Assembly: GCA_024072375.1 (NCBI GenBank)
Contig: CP099617.1
Location: forward strand, 3,665,001 to 3,729,000
DNA length: 64,000 bases
Direction of reading: 5' to 3'
From: Sphingomonadaceae bacterium OTU29LAMAA1
GTDB taxonomy: Bacteria; Pseudomonadota; Alphaproteobacteria; Sphingomonadales; Sphingomonadaceae
The notes under the pieces are model-generated. The model was not told where the DNA came from. It did no database searches and saw only the letters and a list, made by a program, of their open reading frames with translations. The position numbers were made by a program, and so were the translations under genes. Below, piece after piece: positions 46,112-55,619 of the stretch. Numbering within the stretch: position 1 is the stretch's first letter; every line of letters starts with the position of its first letter.

Positions 46112-48526
46112 TCAGTCGCGCGTTTCGGTCAGGAACGCCGGAGCGAATTCCGGTGCAGGACCGTCGTCGTTACCGCCGCCGTTGCGGGGCGCGCGATCGC
46201 CACCTTCGCTGCGGGGACCACGGTCACCGCCGTCACGCCGCGGGCCACGGCCACCGCCATCACGACCGCCGCCGTCACGGCCACCGCCGTCGCGACGCGG
46301 ACCACGGTCGCCACGACCGCCGCCGTCACGCCCACCGTCACGATCGCCGCCACCAGCGCGCGGACCACGGGGACCACGGTCGCCGCCTTCACGCGGTTCG
46401 CGGGCAGGACGGGTGTCCTCCAGCTCGGCACCGGTTTCCTGATCGACGACGCGCATCGACAGGCGGACCTTGCCGCGCGGATCGATCTCGAGAACCTTGA
46501 CCTTGACTTCCTGGCCTTCGCTCAGGACGTCCGAGACCTTCTCGACGCGCTCGTTCTTGATCTCGGAGACGTGGACGAGGCCGTCCTTGCCACCCATGAA
46601 GTTCACGAACGCACCGAAGTCCACCAGGTTGACGACCTTGCCGTCATAGACCTTGCCGACTTCGGCTTCCTCGACGAGGCCCTTGATCCACTTGATCGCG
46701 GCTTCGATCTGCGACGGGTCGGACGAGGAGACCTTGATCACGCCCTCGTCGTCGATGTCGACCTTGGCGCCGGTCTGCGCGACGATCTCGCGGATCACCT
46801 TGCCGCCGGTGCCGATGACTTCGCGGATCTTCGACTTGTCGATCGTGAAGGTTTCGATACGCGGTGCGTGCGCCGACAGCTCCGAGCGGGTCTCGCCCAG
46901 TGCCTTCGCCATCTCGGCGAGGATGTGCGCGCGGCCCTCGTGGGCCTGCTTCAGCGCGACCTTCATGATCTCTTCGGTGATGCCGGAGATCTTGATGTCC
47001 ATCTGGAGCGCGGTGATGCCCTCGCTGGTGCCGGCGACCTTGAAGTCCATGTCGCCGAGGTGATCCTCGTCGCCCAGGATGTCCGACAGGACGGCGAAGT
47101 CCTTGCCTTCGAGGATCAGGCCCATCGCGATGCCCGATACCGGGCGCTTCAGCGGCACGCCGGCATCCATCATCGCGAGGCTACCGCCGCAGACCGTCGC
47201 CATCGACGACGAGCCGTTGCTCTCCGTGATGTCGCTGGTGACGCGGATCGTGTAGGGGAATTCCTCCTTGGTTGGCAGCACCGGGTGCAGCGCGCGCCAT
47301 GCGAGCTTGCCGTGACCGACCTCGCGACGACCCGGCGCACCGAAGCGGCCGACTTCACCGACCGAATAGGGCGGGAAGTTATAGTGGAGCATGAAGTTCT
47401 GGTACGACAGGCCGTTGAGGCCGTCGATCATCTGCTCCGCGTCGCGGGTGCCGAGCGTCGTCGTGGCGATCGTCTGCGTCTCGCCGCGGGTGAACAGGGC
47501 GGAGCCATGCGCGCGCGGCAGGAAGTGGACTTCCGATTCGATCGGACGGACGGTCGTGGTGTCGCGGCCGTCGATGCGGCGACCGGTCTTCAGGATCGCG
47601 GTGCGGACGATGTCCGCTTCCAGCTTCTTCACCAGCTTGAGGCTGGCGAGATAGGCCTGGGGATCGCTGTCCTTCAGGTCGGCCATGCCCTCGCGTGCCT
47701 TGGTGCGGGCGGCGTTGATCGCGGTCTGGCGCTGCTGCTTGTCGGTCAGCTTGTACGCTGCCTCCAGATCCTTGCCGATCAGCTTCTTGAGCGTCGCCTT
47801 GACGGCGGCCTTGTCGTCCTGGACCTTGAGCTCCCAGGGCTCCTTGGCGGCCTGTTCGGCCAGCTTGATGATCGCATTGATCACGTCCTGCGACGCCTTA
47901 TGCGCGAACATGACGGCGCCCAGCATGACGTCCTCGGACAGCTCCTTGGCTTCCGATTCGACCATCATCACGGCATCGTGCGTCGCTGCGACCATCAGGT
48001 CCAGCTCGCCCTCGGCGACCTGCGTGTCCGACGGGTTGAGGATGTATTCGCCATTCTGGTAACCGACGCGCGCGGCGCCGATCGGACCCATGAAGGGCAC
48101 GCCGGACAGCGTCATCGCGGCCGATGCGGCGATCATCGCCAGCAGATCGGGCTCGTTCTCGCCGTCATAGCTCATCACCTGCGCGATGCAGTTGATCTCG
48201 TTGTAGAAGCCTTCGGGGAACAGCGGGCGGATCGGACGATCGATCAGGCGGCTGACCAGCGTCTCACGCTCGGTCGCGCCACGCTCGCGCTTGAAGAAGC
48301 CGCCGGGGATGCGGCCGCTGGCGGAGAACTTCTCCTGATAGTGGACGGTCAGCGGGAAGAAATCCTGGCCTTCCTTCACGGTCTTGGCAGCGGTGACGGC
48401 GCAGAGCACGACCGTCTCGCCGAGCGTCGCGATCACCGCGCCGTCGGCCTGGCGGGCGACCTTGCCCGTTTCGAGGGTCAGCGTCTGGCCGCCCCACTCG
48501 ATCTCTACCTTCTTGGCATTGAACAT
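46112..48526 (-). CDS. pnp: Polynucleotide phosphorylase
   Basis: An 804-residue 3'-5' exoribonuclease of the RNA degradosome. Two RNase PH domains (about 5-230 and 320-550), a KH domain ([15 protein letters not shown] near 570) and an S1 domain (about 625-695) are in normal order. After about residue 705 follows an RG/DG-rich tail of some 85 residues ([12 protein letters not shown] repeats), longer and more repetitive than in enteric enzymes and probably RNA-binding or for degradosome contact. It ends in an acidic patch. The gene has its own 213-bp leader after rpsO, where autoregulation by RNase processing is usual. Confidence 0.97.
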   Translation of the reverse strand: MFNAKKVEIEWGGQTLTLETGKVARQADGAVIATLGETVVLCAVTAAKTVKEGQDFFPLTVHYQEKFSASGRIPGGFFKRERGATERETLVSRLIDRPIRPLFPEGFYNEINCIAQVMSYDGENEPDLLAMIAASAAMTLSGVPFMGPIGAARVGYQNGEYILNPSDTQVAEGELDLMVAATHDAVMMVESEAKELSEDVMLGAVMFAHKASQDVINAIIKLAEQAAKEPWELKVQDDKAAVKATLKKLIGKDLEAAYKLTDKQQRQTAINAARTKAREGMADLKDSDPQAYLASLKLVKKLEADIVRTAILKTGRRIDGRDTTTVRPIESEVHFLPRAHGSALFTRGETQTIATTTLGTRDAEQMIDGLNGLSYQNFMLHYNFPPYSVGEVGRFGAPGRREVGHGKLAWRALHPVLPTKEEFPYTIRVTSDITESNGSSSMATVCGGSLAMMDAGVPLKRPVSGIAMGLILEGKDFAVLSDILGDEDHLGDMDFKVAGTSEGITALQMDIKISGITEEIMKVALKQAHEGRAHILAEMAKALGETRSELSAHAPRIETFTIDKSKIREVIGTGGKVIREIVAQTGAKVDIDDEGVIKVSSSDPSQIEAAIKWIKGLVEEAEVGKVYDGKVVNLVDFGAFVNFMGGKDGLVHVSEIKNERVEKVSDVLSEGQEVKVKVLEIDPRGKVRLSMRVVDQETGAELEDTRPAREPREGGDRGPRGPRAGGGDRDGGRDGGGRGDRGPRRDGGGRDGGGRDGGGRGPRRDGGDRGPRSEGGDRAPRNGGGNDDGPAPEFAPAFLTETRD

Positions 48527-48711
48527 GTATTTTCCTTCACTCCCCGCGCCAGATGCGTCGGGGGGCCTATCTGCGGGCTAAGCCGGCCCGCGGCGGTATG
48601 GAGCGTCTTGTCGCTCCGGGGGATCGGGGCCGAATTGCCCGTTTCCGCTCACCCGGCATCGTGGCCGGTATTTCTGAAATTGGAGGCCGGCTCATAGCAC
48701 GGCCATAAGAA

Positions 48712-48735
48712 AAGGGCGACCCGTAGGCCGCCCTT
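48712..48735 (-). terminator. Probable terminator after rpsO
   Basis: Stem AAGGGCG / CGCCCTT with a 10-base loop and a following TTTCTTAT on the minus strand, 5 bp after the rpsO stop. The seven-pair stem and broken T run suggest partial termination, letting some transcripts continue into pnp as in other rpsO-pnp units. Confidence 0.65.
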
Positions 48736-48739
48736 AGCG

Positions 48740-49009
48740 TTACTTGCGAAGGCCGAGCTTCGCGATCAGGTCCAGATACCGCTGGCCATCGGTCTTGCGG
48801 AGATAGTCGAGCAGCGAGCGCCGCTTGTTGACCATCATCAGTAGCCCGCGGCGCGAATGGTTGTCCTTCTTGTGACCCTTGAAATGCTCGGTCAGGTTGC
48901 GGATGCGCTCGGTCAGAATCGCGACCTGGACTTCGGAGGAACCCGTGTCGCCTTCCTGGCGGGCGTGTTCCTTGACGACTTCTGCCTTGCGCTCTGCGGT
49001 AATGGTCAT
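48740..49009 (-). CDS. rpsO: 30S ribosomal protein S15
   Basis: An 89-residue primary-binding ribosomal protein of the small subunit. The signature [24 protein letters not shown] and [20 protein letters not shown] are intact. The ATG at 49009 gives the standard length; the frame continues 14 codons further upstream but without homology. It lies between truB (16 bp upstream) and pnp, the classical order. Confidence 0.97.
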   Translation of the reverse strand: MTITAERKAEVVKEHARQEGDTGSSEVQVAILTERIRNLTEHFKGHKKDNHSRRGLLMMVNKRRSLLDYLRKTDGQRYLDLIAKLGLRK

Positions 49010-49025
49010 GTGTTCATCCTCGACA

Positions 49026-50033
49026 TCACAGGTTGAAACCGCGGACGACACGGGCCTCTTCGGCCTCGACCTCTACCAGCGCGACCGGGGTGTCCCCCTC
49101 ACACGCGAAATATTGGCCATCGTCTTTGGCGATCCCGGTCAGCACGCGCCCCTGACGGAGCGCCCCTGCCTGATCCGGGGAGAGGGGTAGAGCCGGGATG
49201 TCGTCCAGCCCCGCCCTCAACGGCAGGAGTAAGTGTTCAAGGGTGCGCGCTGTACCGGCCTCAGCCAATTTGTCCAGCGATATCGCGGGGGCGAGGTCGA
49301 AGGGACCGGCCTTGAGGCGGCGCAGCATGGTGACGTGACCGACGGTGCCGAGTGCGATGGCGATGTCGCGGGCGAGGGAGCGGATGTAGGTGCCCTTGGA
49401 GACATGGGCGGTGAGGGTGACTTCGGCCAAGTCCTCTCTCGCTTCAGCGGGGGAGGGGGATCGTTCCGCAGGCGTGATTGAGGGGACGTTTCCGCTTTTA
49501 CCGAGTTCGCCGCTTGCCTCCCCCTCCGTCACGGCTTTGCCGTGCCACCTCCCCCTTGCGGAGGAGGAATGAGTGAGCGAGTGGATCGTCACGTTGCGAC
49601 TGGCGAGAACTACCTCTTCACCGGCGCGCGCGAGGTCGTAGGCGCGTTCGCCGTCGACCTTCAGCGCCGAATACGCCGGTGGGACCTGGGCGATCGGGCC
49701 GGTGAAGCGTGGCAATACCGCCTCCACGTCCGCCAGCGTCGGCCGGACGTCGGAGGTGGCGATCACCGGTCCCTCTGCATCCAGCGTATCGGTCTGTTCG
49801 CCGAAGCGGATCGTGAAGGCATAGACCTTGTCGCTGTCGAGCATCCGCCCTGCAAGCTTGGTCGCTTCGCCGACGGCGACCGGAAGGACCCCCGTCGCGA
49901 GCGGATCGAGCGTGCCGCCGTGGCCGACCTTGAACTTGCCGTAGCCGCCTTGCCGCAAGCTCCGCTTGACCGCGGAGACGACCTGCGTGCTGCCGAGCCC
50001 CAGCGGCTTGTCGATGATGATCCAGCCGTGCAT
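49026..50033 (-). CDS. truB: tRNA pseudouridine-55 synthase with repeat-derived insert
   Basis: A 335-residue TruB that makes pseudouridine 55 in the T-loop of tRNA. The catalytic Asp43 lies in [16 protein letters not shown], and [12 protein letters not shown] and [14 protein letters not shown] are conserved. About 48 residues (about 155-202, [12 protein letters not shown]...[10 protein letters not shown]) interrupt the protein between VTIHSLT and [10 protein letters not shown], where other TruBs have only a short turn. The DNA of this insert is a copy of the intergenic repeat at 60298-60436. The frame is kept and no catalytic motif is hit, so the enzyme is probably active, with a flexible loop. 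Confidence 0.93.
   Translation of the reverse strand: MHGWIIIDKPLGLGSTQVVSAVKRSLRQGGYGKFKVGHGGTLDPLATGVLPVAVGEATKLAGRMLDSDKVYAFTIRFGEQTDTLDAEGPVIATSDVRPTLADVEAVLPRFTGPIAQVPPAYSALKVDGERAYDLARAGEEVVLASRNVTIHSLTHSSSARGRWHGKAVTEGEASGELGKSGNVPSITPAERSPSPAEAREDLAEVTLTAHVSKGTYIRSLARDIAIALGTVGHVTMLRRLKAGPFDLAPAISLDKLAEAGTARTLEHLLLPLRAGLDDIPALPLSPDQAGALRQGRVLTGIAKDDGQYFACEGDTPVALVEVEAEEARVVRGFNL
49433..49571 (-). repeat. Palindromic repeat, family C, inside the truB reading frame
   Basis: Read on the truB strand, this starts CATTCCTCC.CCGCAAGGGGGAGG and contains GACGGAGGGGGAGG, GCGGAAACG and TCCCCCTCCCCCGC, in the same order and spacing as the intergenic copy at 60298-60436. Both copies, read in the same frame, give similar peptides (HSS-ARG, LTEGE/VTEGE, GN-PS-TP, RSPSP), so the shared sequence is not by chance. 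Confidence 0.85.
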
Positions 50034-50078
50034 GGCCGCGGTGCTTAGGGGGCATGCGTAGTAGCGGCAATGGGGGGA

Positions 50079-50465
50079 TCAGCGGCGGGGGCGGGGCGCG
50101 CCGGGCTGGCCTTTGGGTGGCAGGCTCGTCTTGATGCTGCGTACACCGCAGATCTGGTTGGGAAAACGGCGTAACGATACGCGCGAAAAGCGGTCGAAGG
50201 TGCCGTTCGGGTCCGTCGTATAGGTCAACGTGTCGAGCGCGCGATCCTTGATGCAGGGACCGGTCAACTGGACCCGATACCAGCGCAAGGTACGATCGCG
50301 CATGTAGACGATGCCGCTGTTCGGTGGCCCGGCTTGCCAGTCGCGCAATCCGCCGCCGGATGCGAAGCCGATGACCGTCTCGCGTCCGATCGCACGATCG
50401 TCGCGGGCAAGAACGGGACTTGCCAGCAATATGATCGACAAGGTCCCAAGAAGCATTTTCTGCAT
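50079..50465 (-). CDS. Small exported protein (possibly DUF6491)
   Basis: A 128-residue protein with signal peptide MQKMLLGTLSIILLASPVLA. The mature part contains MRDRTLRWYRVQLTGPCIKD and a second Cys in NQICGVRSI, a pattern that could belong to the DUF6491 family of exported proteins from sphingomonads, though I recall this only loosely. The C-terminus is basic and Pro-rich. It lies 45 bp upstream of truB and may be co-transcribed. The function is unknown. Confidence 0.6.
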   Translation of the reverse strand: MQKMLLGTLSIILLASPVLARDDRAIGRETVIGFASGGGLRDWQAGPPNSGIVYMRDRTLRWYRVQLTGPCIKDRALDTLTYTTDPNGTFDRFSRVSLRRFPNQICGVRSIKTSLPPKGQPGAPRPRR

Positions 50466-50523
50466 GTCGACACTCCCGACGTTGCAAACCAGAACCGGCG
50501 ACAAGTGCATGCGTTCCAACGGC

Positions 50524-51213
50524 TTAGGCGATAGCAGCAGCCAAATTCATAAACATTCGCACGACGGCTTCAGCCGGTGGGCCGACGATCCGGCCGACGA
50601 CATTGGCGCTCGGGACGATCATCGGCAGCACGACCAGAACCAGGATGAGCAACAGGAAACCGAATTGCCCGATCTTGGCCCATTGGGCCGCGAGCGGGCG
50701 CGGCAGTAGCCCCTCGACGACATGGCCACCGTCGAATGGCGGCATCGGCAGCAGGTTGAACAATGCGAGAAAGACGTTGACCAGCAGGAAGTTGAACAGG
50801 TTCGCCAGCAGGAATGCCCCCACACCGACCGGTTGGGTGCCGCCAGACGCCGCCGCGGTCACACCGATCGCGATCGCGGCGAACGTCGCCAACACCATAT
50901 TCATGCCCGGCCCCGCAAGCGCCACCGCGACCATGCCCCAGCGAGGATTGCGCAACCGATGCGCGAGCACGGGCACCGGCTTCGCCCAGCCGAACACCGG
51001 CGCGCCCGCGATGGCGAGGCCGAGCGGCAGGATCACCGTGCCGATCGGATCGACGTGGCGGATCGGGTTGAAGCTCAATCGCCGCTGCTCCTGCGCCGTC
51101 GGGTCACCGAGCCATTTCGCCATCCAGCCGTGCGCGACTTCGTGAAAGACGATCGCTATGACCAGCGGGATGATCCAGATGGCCGTGCGGTAGACGATGT
51201 TGTCGGGGTTCAT
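50524..51213 (-). CDS. Site-2 protease family membrane protein
   Basis: A 229-residue integral-membrane zinc protease of the short M50/S2P type. The HEVAH motif lies in IVFHEVAHGWMAKWLG near residue 24, and the second metal site is the NLLPMPPFDGGHV motif near 165. There are about five membrane segments. Short family members are widespread, and their substrates are mostly unknown. It starts 32 bp after the thymidine kinase stop, on the same strand. Confidence 0.87.
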   Translation of the reverse strand: MNPDNIVYRTAIWIIPLVIAIVFHEVAHGWMAKWLGDPTAQEQRRLSFNPIRHVDPIGTVILPLGLAIAGAPVFGWAKPVPVLAHRLRNPRWGMVAVALAGPGMNMVLATFAAIAIGVTAAASGGTQPVGVGAFLLANLFNFLLVNVFLALFNLLPMPPFDGGHVVEGLLPRPLAAQWAKIGQFGFLLLILVLVVLPMIVPSANVVGRIVGPPAEAVVRMFMNLAAAIA

Positions 51214-51245
51214 GGGTCGGATATGGCGTGGGGAAGGCCCGCGCG

Positions 51246-51836
51246 CTAGAGCTTCGGCGGGTCGGCCAATGCCTCGCTGAAGTGGCGGCGGCACAGCGCT
51301 ATGTAGCGGTCGTTGCCGCCGATCTCGGTCTGGGCACCCTCGGCGATGGCACGCCCCTCCGCATCGACGCGCAGGTTCATGATCGCCTTGCGGCCGCAGA
51401 CGCACACCGACTTGATCTCGATAAGCGCGTCGGCGGTCGCGAGCAGACGCGCCGATCCTTCGAACAGCCGCCCCTGGAAGTCGGTGCGCAGGCCGTAGGC
51501 GAGGACCGGCACGTTCAACACGTCGCAAATGCGGGCGAGCTGCGCGACCTGCCCGGCGGTCAGGAATTGCGCCTCGTCGACCAATACGCAGGCGAGCGGC
51601 TCCGACGCCTGTCGGTCCCCCACGCAGGCGGCGAGATCGGTGGTCGCGTCGAACGGCGTCGCTGGCGCCTCCAGCCCGATCCGGCTGGTGATCGTCCCCG
51701 CGGCGAAGCGGTCGTCGACCGCCGCGGTGAACAGCATCGTGTTCATGCCTCGCTCGCGATAGTTGAAGTCCGCCTGCAGCAGCGTCGTCGACTTCCCCGC
51801 ATTCATCGAGGCGTAGTAGAAATAGAGCTTGGCCAT
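51246..51836 (-). CDS. tdk: Thymidine kinase (TK1 type)
   Basis: A 196-residue salvage kinase that phosphorylates thymidine. The P-loop is ASMNAGKST, the Walker-B-like DEAQFLT holds the catalytic acid, and the zinc-binding lasso shows CVCGRKA and the later CRRHF. ATG 51836 is chosen; a GTG two codons earlier is also possible. Its presence means externally supplied thymidine analogues could be used by this organism. Its position between rbfA and truB is not usual. Confidence 0.94.
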   Translation of the reverse strand: MAKLYFYYASMNAGKSTTLLQADFNYRERGMNTMLFTAAVDDRFAAGTITSRIGLEAPATPFDATTDLAACVGDRQASEPLACVLVDEAQFLTAGQVAQLARICDVLNVPVLAYGLRTDFQGRLFEGSARLLATADALIEIKSVCVCGRKAIMNLRVDAEGRAIAEGAQTEIGGNDRYIALCRRHFSEALADPPKL

Positions 51837-51843
51837 GCCCACT

Positions 51844-52206
51844 TCATAGCGCCCTTGCGGATCGCTGCCAGCGGCGGAAAATCAGGCGCCAGATCGAGTG
51901 CTTTTTCGGCGCGGCCACCCCAGCAGGGCGGGCACCGGGCTGATTGCCGAATACGGTTTGTACGAACGTTTTGACCGGCATCTCAAACATCGCGGGGTTC
52001 AAATCTATTGTCCGCGACCCCGTGTCTTGCTCCACGTTGTCGACAAGCACGATCATTGTTCCCGGACCACCAGCCCAAACCACGAGTGTCTCATCGACAA
52101 TCTCAAGTTTAGGGGGCGCAACGCCTGCTCCAACCGATCTGAATGCTGCCTCAGCGCGAGAGGGAAGTACAAGCTCATCGCACCATGGCTCGATCCATAT
52201 CGTCAT
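51844..52206 (-). CDS. Hypothetical protein between rbfA and tdk
   Basis: About 120 residues from MTIWIEPWCDELVLPSRAEA. The middle (LEIVDETLVVWAGGPGTMIVLVDN) reads as beta-strands, and the C-terminus is basic with APKKHSIWRLIFRRW. No known domain is recognised. There is no good Shine-Dalgarno, and a GTG two codons earlier is an alternative. It is on the same strand as both neighbours with short gaps (46 bp and 7 bp), and codon use is normal, so I treat it as a real gene of unknown role. Confidence 0.5.
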   Translation of the reverse strand: MTIWIEPWCDELVLPSRAEAAFRSVGAGVAPPKLEIVDETLVVWAGGPGTMIVLVDNVEQDTGSRTIDLNPAMFEMPVKTFVQTVFGNQPGARPAGVAAPKKHSIWRLIFRRWQRSARAL

Positions 52207-52252
52207 AGGCACAGCCAGGGCATTGCTGACGGTGACGCTGGTCAAGCGGCGG

Positions 52253-52639
52253 TCAATTCTCGCCCAAATCTCGTGCCACTTCGGGCTTGCGGAGGAGGGC
52301 GTCGATGTGGCTGCCTTCGTCGAAGCTCTCGTCGGCCAGAAACTTGAGTTTGGCCGCATATTTGTTCTGGATGCGATGCGCGACCTCGCGCTGGAGGTAG
52401 GCGGTGTTGGTACGCAGCGCCTTCAGCACCGCTTCCTCGTCCTTGCCGAGCAGCGGCTTCACGAACACCGTCGCGTGGCGCAGGTCGGGGGACATGCGGA
52501 CTTCGGTGACCGAGACCATGTGCTTTTCCAGCGTCGCGTCGTGCACGTCGCCGCGTGCGAGAATTTCCGACAGGACGTGACGGACCTGTTCGCCGACACG
52601 CAGCGTGCGAACGGATTTTTCCTGGGGTTCTTTGTTCAT
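52253..52639 (-). CDS. rbfA: Ribosome-binding factor A
   Basis: A 128-residue KH-type protein needed for late 30S maturation and cold growth. The family pattern [21 protein letters not shown] and [17 protein letters not shown] is intact. It follows infB after a 145-bp repeat-filled gap. The Shine-Dalgarno (GGGAGAGGG just before ATATG) is formed by the end of that repeat itself, so the repeat has become part of the translation start. Confidence 0.95.
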   Translation of the reverse strand: MNKEPQEKSVRTLRVGEQVRHVLSEILARGDVHDATLEKHMVSVTEVRMSPDLRHATVFVKPLLGKDEEAVLKALRTNTAYLQREVAHRIQNKYAAKLKFLADESFDEGSHIDALLRKPEVARDLGEN

Positions 52640-52640
52640 A

Positions 52641-52780
52641 TTCCCTCTCCCGACGGGAGAGGGAGGGGACCGCCGCCGTCAGGCGGTGCGAGGATGAGGG
52701 CCATATTGCGCCACCCATCCGTCCTCACCCTTCCGCCAGCTTTGCCGGCTCCCTCCCTCTCCCGCCGGGAGAGGGAGAAG
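52641..52780. repeat. Palindromic intergenic repeat, family B, copy 3
   Basis: Two hairpins of type CCCTCTCCCGACGGGAGAGGG (52643-52663) and CCCTCTCCCGCCGGGAGAGGG stand at the two ends, with complementary inner parts (CCTCACCCTTCC ... GGATGAGGG). It fills the infB-rbfA gap; its left end supplies the rbfA ribosome-binding site. Confidence 0.85.
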
Positions 52781-52784
52781 AAGG

Positions 52785-55619
52785 TTACAGCGTCCGTTCG
52801 CGCATCTCGACTTCGAACGTTTCCAGGAAGTCGCCCGCCTTGATGTCGACGAAGTTCGACGTGAAGGTCACGCCGCACTCCAGACCGGCGCGCACTTCGG
52901 GGACATCGTCCTTGAAGCGGCGCAGCGATGCGATTTCACCCTGGTAGATGATGACGTCGTTGCGCGTGATGCGGGCCTTGAGCGCCTTGCGGATGTTGCC
53001 CTCGACCACCAGCAGACCGGCGGCCTTGCCGTGCTTGCCTGCCGAGAAGACGTCGCGGATTTCCGCACGGCCGACCACGGTTTCGAACGCTTCCGGCCCG
53101 AGCTGTCCGGCCATGCCGGCGCGGATCTCGTCCGTCAGGTCGTAGATGACGTCGTAATATTTCAACGCCACCTTCTGCCGATCGGCGATCTCGCGTGCCT
53201 TCGAATTGGCGCGGACGTTGAAGCCGATGATCGGCGCGCCCGAGGCTCCGGCCAGCGTCACGTCGCTCTCGGTGATGCCACCGACGCCCGCGTGCAGCAC
53301 GCGTGCCTTGATGAGATCGGTCGAGATCTTGTTGATCGACGCGACGATTGCCTCGACAGTCCCTTGCGTATCGGCCTTCACGACGAGCGGATATTCGATC
53401 GCGGCATTGGCCTTCAACGCCGAGAACATGCTCTCGAGGCTCGCCGGCGCGGTCGTGGTGCGCTTCTGCGTCAGCACGCCCTGGCGATATTCCGCGACCT
53501 CACGGGCGCGGGCCTCGCTCTCGACCACCTGCAACGGATCGCCTGCCGAGGGAACGCCGGTCATGCCGAGCACTTCCACAGGCATCGCCGGGCCGGCTTC
53601 CTTCACCTGACGGCCCTTGTCGTCGATCAGCGCACGGACCTTGCCGCTTTCTGCGCCGATGACGAAGATGTCGCCGACCTTTAGCGTGCCGCGGTTGACG
53701 AGCACCGTCGCGACCGGGCCGCGACCCTTGTCGAGCTTAGCCTCGATCACCGTCGCCTCGGCGGCGCGATCGGGGTTGGCGCGCAGTTCGAGCAGTTCCG
53801 CCTGAAGCTGGATCTTCTCGATCAGCGTATCGAGCCCGGTCTTGTTCAGCGCGGAGACTTCGACGTCCTGGACGTCGCCGCCCATTTCCTCGACCACCAC
53901 TTCTTCGCTCAGCAGGCGCTCGCGCACGCGCTGGGCATTGGCCTCGTACTTGTCGATCTTGTTGATCGCCACGATCATCGGCACGCCGGCCGCCTTGGTG
54001 TGGTTGATCGCCTCGATCGTCTGCGGCATCAGCCCGTCGTCGGCCGCGACCACCAGCACCACGATGTCGGTGACGTCGGCACCGCGCGCGCGCATCTGCG
54101 TGAACGCCTCGTGGCCCGGCGTGTCGAGGAACGTGACCTTCGACTTGTCCTTCAGCGTGACCTGATAGGCACCGATATGCTGCGTGATGCCACCTGCTTC
54201 GCCGCGCACCACGTCGGTGCCGCGCAGCGCGTCGAGCAGCGACGTCTTGCCGTGATCGACGTGGCCCATGATCGTGACGACCGGCGGACGCGGCTTCAGT
54301 TCGCCCTCGGTGTCCTCGGTCGTGTCGAGCGCGAGATCGATATCGCTGTCGCTGACGCGGACGATGTTGTGGCCGAATTCGGTCACCAGCAATTCTGCGG
54401 TGTCCTGATCGATCGTCTGCGTCATCGTGACGGGCATGCCCATCTTGAACAGCGTCTTCACGAGGTCCGCGCCCTTTTCCGCCATGCGGTTGGCGAGTTC
54501 CTGGACGGTGATCGCCTCCGGCACCTGGACGTCGCGGACCTGCTTGGCCTGCTGTTCGCGCGGGCCGCCGAAGTGACGCTTTTCCTTCTCACGCGCGCGC
54601 TTGAGCGCGGCGAGGCTGCGCGAGCGCGCACCATCGTCGCCGAGCGCGCGGTTGACGGTCAGCTTGCCGCCGCGGCGTTCGTCGCCCTTGCGGTCGCGCT
54701 GCGTCGGCCGGCTGGGCGGCGCGTTGCGCGGCGTCGCCTGACCCGAGGGCAGGTTGCGCGACGCTGCGCCACCAGCCGAAGATGCGGCTGCCGTGGTCGG
54801 TGCCGCCGCAGGCGCGGGGGCCGGCTCCGGCTTGGGCTGCGGCTTCGGGATCTCGGGTCGGGCGACCGGCGAGAAGCGACGCGGTGCCGGCATCGACGGA
54901 TCGCGGCCGAGTTGCAGCGTCGGCGCAGGGGCGGGAGCGGGTACAACGGCACGCGGAGCAGGAGCGGGCGTTGGGGCCGGTGCGGGCACAGCAGCCTCGA
55001 CCGGCGCCGGCACGGGTGCTGCGACGGACTCGGGAGCAGGCGCTTCGACCGGCGCGGGTGGCGGCACGGGCCGCTCGACCGGACGGAAACCACGACCGGC
55101 TGGCGTCGGTACGACGACCGGGGCCGGCTGCGGAGCGGCAGGCGCTGCTGCCACAGGCGCAGGTGTCGGTTCCGGAGCGGACTCGGGTGCCGGAGCAGGC
55201 GCTGCCGCGGCAGCCGCCTTCTCGGCGGCACGGATGCGTGCGTCCTCGGCGGCCTGCACACGCGCGGCCTCCTCACGTCGGCGGGCGTCCTCCAGCGCGT
55301 GCATGCGCTGGTCCTCGGCCTCGCGCAGCATGCGGGCCTGCCGCTCCTGCGCCGTCTCGTTCGACGGGGCTGGACGCGGGGCAGGCGCGGGGGCGGCGAC
55401 CGGAGCCGGTGCGGCGACGGGTGCCTGCACCTGCGATTCGGTCGCGGCCGGTGCCTCGCCCGGACGGCCGAGCACGCGGCGCTTCTTCGTTTCGACGATC
55501 ACCGTGTTGGACCGGCCATGGCTGAAGCTCTGCTTCACCTGGCCGGTCTCGACCGTGCGCTTGACGCCCAGGGGCGTGCGCATGCCAAGTTTCGGCTTCT
55601 CGTTGTCGGTGTCGCTCAC
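52785..55619 (-). CDS. infB: Translation initiation factor IF-2
   Basis: A 944-residue GTPase that places initiator tRNA on the 30S subunit. The N-terminal 340 residues are a low-complexity Ala/Pro-rich region with a helical coiled stretch (about 90-135), then the IF2N domain, and the GTP-binding domain begins near 445 with G1 motif GHVDHGKTS at 452, followed by DTPGHE and NKID. C-terminal domains II-IV are complete. The start is GTG, overlapping the ylxR stop by four bases (GTGA). The long A/P tract is typical of alphaproteobacterial IF-2 but rather long here. Confidence 0.97.
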   Translation of the reverse strand: MSDTDNEKPKLGMRTPLGVKRTVETGQVKQSFSHGRSNTVIVETKKRRVLGRPGEAPAATESQVQAPVAAPAPVAAPAPAPRPAPSNETAQERQARMLREAEDQRMHALEDARRREEAARVQAAEDARIRAAEKAAAAAAPAPAPESAPEPTPAPVAAAPAAPQPAPVVVPTPAGRGFRPVERPVPPPAPVEAPAPESVAAPVPAPVEAAVPAPAPTPAPAPRAVVPAPAPAPTLQLGRDPSMPAPRRFSPVARPEIPKPQPKPEPAPAPAAAPTTAAASSAGGAASRNLPSGQATPRNAPPSRPTQRDRKGDERRGGKLTVNRALGDDGARSRSLAALKRAREKEKRHFGGPREQQAKQVRDVQVPEAITVQELANRMAEKGADLVKTLFKMGMPVTMTQTIDQDTAELLVTEFGHNIVRVSDSDIDLALDTTEDTEGELKPRPPVVTIMGHVDHGKTSLLDALRGTDVVRGEAGGITQHIGAYQVTLKDKSKVTFLDTPGHEAFTQMRARGADVTDIVVLVVAADDGLMPQTIEAINHTKAAGVPMIVAINKIDKYEANAQRVRERLLSEEVVVEEMGGDVQDVEVSALNKTGLDTLIEKIQLQAELLELRANPDRAAEATVIEAKLDKGRGPVATVLVNRGTLKVGDIFVIGAESGKVRALIDDKGRQVKEAGPAMPVEVLGMTGVPSAGDPLQVVESEARAREVAEYRQGVLTQKRTTTAPASLESMFSALKANAAIEYPLVVKADTQGTVEAIVASINKISTDLIKARVLHAGVGGITESDVTLAGASGAPIIGFNVRANSKAREIADRQKVALKYYDVIYDLTDEIRAGMAGQLGPEAFETVVGRAEIRDVFSAGKHGKAAGLLVVEGNIRKALKARITRNDVIIYQGEIASLRRFKDDVPEVRAGLECGVTFTSNFVDIKAGDFLETFEVEMRERTL

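Noticed and set aside
46188..46430. Regularly spaced short repeats considered as a CRISPR array
   Set aside because: They encode the RG/DG-rich tail of PNPase in frame, have no unique spacers, and no cas genes are nearby.
46571..48697. A 708-codon open frame on the plus strand opposite pnp
   Set aside because: It is antisense to well-conserved PNPase domains, has no recognisable domain, and has no ribosome-binding site.
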